Shown here: in pieces, positions 22,033 to 22,985 of the stretch
How the letters are laid out: each line of letters opens with the position of its first letter
Position numbering within the stretch: position 1 is the stretch's first letter
Virus record (IMG/VR): IMGVR_UViG_3300000117_000161
Location: 1-22,985 of that record
Reading direction: 5' to 3' (one strand)
DNA length: 22,985 nucleotides
From: a virus
Translations under genes and position numbers: made by a program
Notes under the pieces: generated by a model
Database searches by the model: none
What the model saw: only the letters and a program-made list of their open reading frames with translations
Told to the model about the DNA's origin: nothing

Positions 22033-22254
22033 CTATCGATTGTCTTTGCGGGAGTGCTTCTTGAAGTTAAACTCCTCCATTAGGTCCGCTGTTAGGAACT
22101 GTGCGATTGTCTGGCACTTGTTGCCCAGATACTTGTCTGGGGAATACCAAGGCTGTGAAAGCATTTGATCGCGACGATCTTCTAGGTATTCATAGAGAAC
22201 GCGACCGATCTCTGGATTATCGTTAAGATGCTTTTTAAATTCAGTAAAGTTCAC
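22033..22254 (-). CDS. Small head-region protein, 73 aa, GTG start
   Basis: This 73-residue protein of mixed charge is predicted mostly helical (NFTEFKKHLNDNPEIGRVLY, then TIAQFLTADLMEEFNFKKH). The start is GTG, 2 nt after the TAA of the portal gene; no ATG lies nearby, and this coupling fits the other genes. A short protein between portal and scaffold is a recurrent feature of related phage head modules, but its role is not known to me. Its end is followed by the intergenic promoter for the scaffold gene. Confidence 0.7.
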   Translation of the reverse strand: MNFTEFKKHLNDNPEIGRVLYEYLEDRRDQMLSQPWYSPDKYLGNKCQTIAQFLTADLMEEFNFKKHSRKDNR

Positions 22255-22256
22255 GA

Positions 22257-22985
22257 TTATGCGTTTGATTCTAGGTTCTGGGTTTCCATGTTACCAACAC
22301 TTGCTGCTTCGGTTCCGTAGATGCCGAACTCAGTGCCGTTCTTCTTTTGTGCAATCGCCATCTCAAGCTGCTTCTTGTATTCTCCGAGGAGGAACATGAA
22401 TTGAGGATTGGTGAAAAGGATAGATTCAACTTGTCCAGACTGTTGAATTTGTTGTTGCTCTCCCTCATACTCACTGACTACTTGCATACGTAGTTCAGCG
22501 GCATTAGCAGAAGGTGCGCGGGCAATACCAGCAGACATTTGAGCAATGTCAGCAAGTGTTTCGTTCTTGATCTTGTCAGTGCCAACTTCAGCGGGCAGCA
22601 AGATAGTCTCAGCAGCCATTGGGTCAGCCATCGAAAGTAGGAAGTCAACGACAGCCTCATTATTAACACGACCAGATGTATCTAGCTGTGCTGCTTGGAT
22701 AATGGTGCGTGACATCTTCTCCATCTTCTCTGGATCGTCATACATGGTGTTAAAGCTTACGGACACATCCATCTCGGTCTCTTCTGAGTCCTTGATGAAC
22801 TGAACGGGCTCTGGGCGACCAGTAACGCGGAAGAATAGCTCCTCTGGTCCCTTGAGCTTGTACATTTCGTACACTAGCTTCAGAACGTCTTGAGCGAAGG
22901 TGAGGTGGCGGTTGATGCCAGCACGTTGCATTTCAATCGACGTAGGGTCCTGTGGATCGTGACCTACTAGGCGATCTGCCTCAGA
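22257..22985 (-). CDS. Portal protein, C-terminal part (runs off the window)
   Basis: The C-terminal 243 codons of a portal protein, which forms the dodecameric ring at the head vertex, are present. The frame stays open to the window edge: before the internal Met at 22931 it reads DRLVGHDPQDPTSIE, so that Met is not the start. DPTSIEMQRAGINRHLTFAQ with the helices after it is typical of the portal stem/crown region in podovirus-like phages. So are the later TIIQAAQLDTSGRVNNEAVV and LSMADPMAAETILLP. The Gln-rich end (EYEGEQQQIQQSGQ) and the last residues suit the barrel or crown. The next gene starts 2 nt after the stop. The 5' portion and the terminase expected beyond it are outside the window. 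Confidence 0.78.
   Translation of the reverse strand, partial: SEADRLVGHDPQDPTSIEMQRAGINRHLTFAQDVLKLVYEMYKLKGPEELFFRVTGRPEPVQFIKDSEETEMDVSVSFNTMYDDPEKMEKMSRTIIQAAQLDTSGRVNNEAVVDFLLSMADPMAAETILLPAEVGTDKIKNETLADIAQMSAGIARAPSANAAELRMQVVSEYEGEQQQIQQSGQVESILFTNPQFMFLLGEYKKQLEMAIAQKKNGTEFGIYGTEAASVGNMETQNLESNA

Noticed and set aside
22929-22931. ATG as the start of the portal gene
   Set aside because: The frame remains open upstream to the window edge and encodes portal-like sequence, so the gene is truncated by the window.

Overview
This window reads as part of the genome of a tailed, probably short-tailed (podovirus-like) phage. On the minus strand, in transcription order from right to left, it has the C-terminal part of a portal protein, a small protein, a scaffold-like protein, a major capsid protein of the DUF5309/SU10-like type, a head-tail adaptor, a set of adhesins, a lysis-like set of small membrane proteins, and two very large proteins that look like internal virion (DNA ejection) proteins. 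No terminase, polymerase, lysozyme or tail-tube gene is visible. Terminase would be expected just beyond the right edge.

Layout. 1-1909 (plus strand): small ORFs, a calcineurin-like phosphoesterase, a short acidic protein and an HNH endonuclease with an AP2 DNA-binding domain. Two TTGACA-type promoters and strong hairpin terminators lie between them; this looks like the end of an early/middle region. 1910-2071: convergence zone with a bidirectional terminator. 2072-22985 (minus strand): one nearly gap-free late operon. Its parts are the ejection proteins (2072-6782), a 60-aa and a 233-aa protein (6828-7711), a 54-residue-repeat protein (7715-10252), a long fibre ending in BspA-like leucine-rich repeats (10278-13121), an alpha/beta hydrolase, lipoprotein and single-TM protein (13124-14009), a four-TM protein (14014-14457), a decapitated serine-protease-like remnant (14460-14690), two very short genes at 14687-14987, a 107-aa protein, a beta-helix tailspike (15310-17751), a LamG-like protein (17753-18505), the adaptor, a 106-aa protein, a 21-codon basic ORF, and the capsid, scaffold and portal genes.

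Translation signals are distinctive. Almost no gene has a Shine-Dalgarno sequence. Most late genes start within 4 nt of the preceding stop in patterns such as TAATG, TAATATG and TAATTATG, which suggests termination-reinitiation. The host is therefore one that tolerates SD-free initiation. The -35/-10 boxes resemble sigma70 and not the Bacteroidota type, so a Verrucomicrobiota-like aquatic host is possible, but this is only a guess. The most unusual points are: the junction of two truncated genes at about 14.69 kb, an extra beta-rich domain inside the adaptor, an inverted repeat over a -35 box, direct repeats with terminators flanking the HNH gene, a cysteine-core coiled coil, and three-frame stops after the capsid gene.
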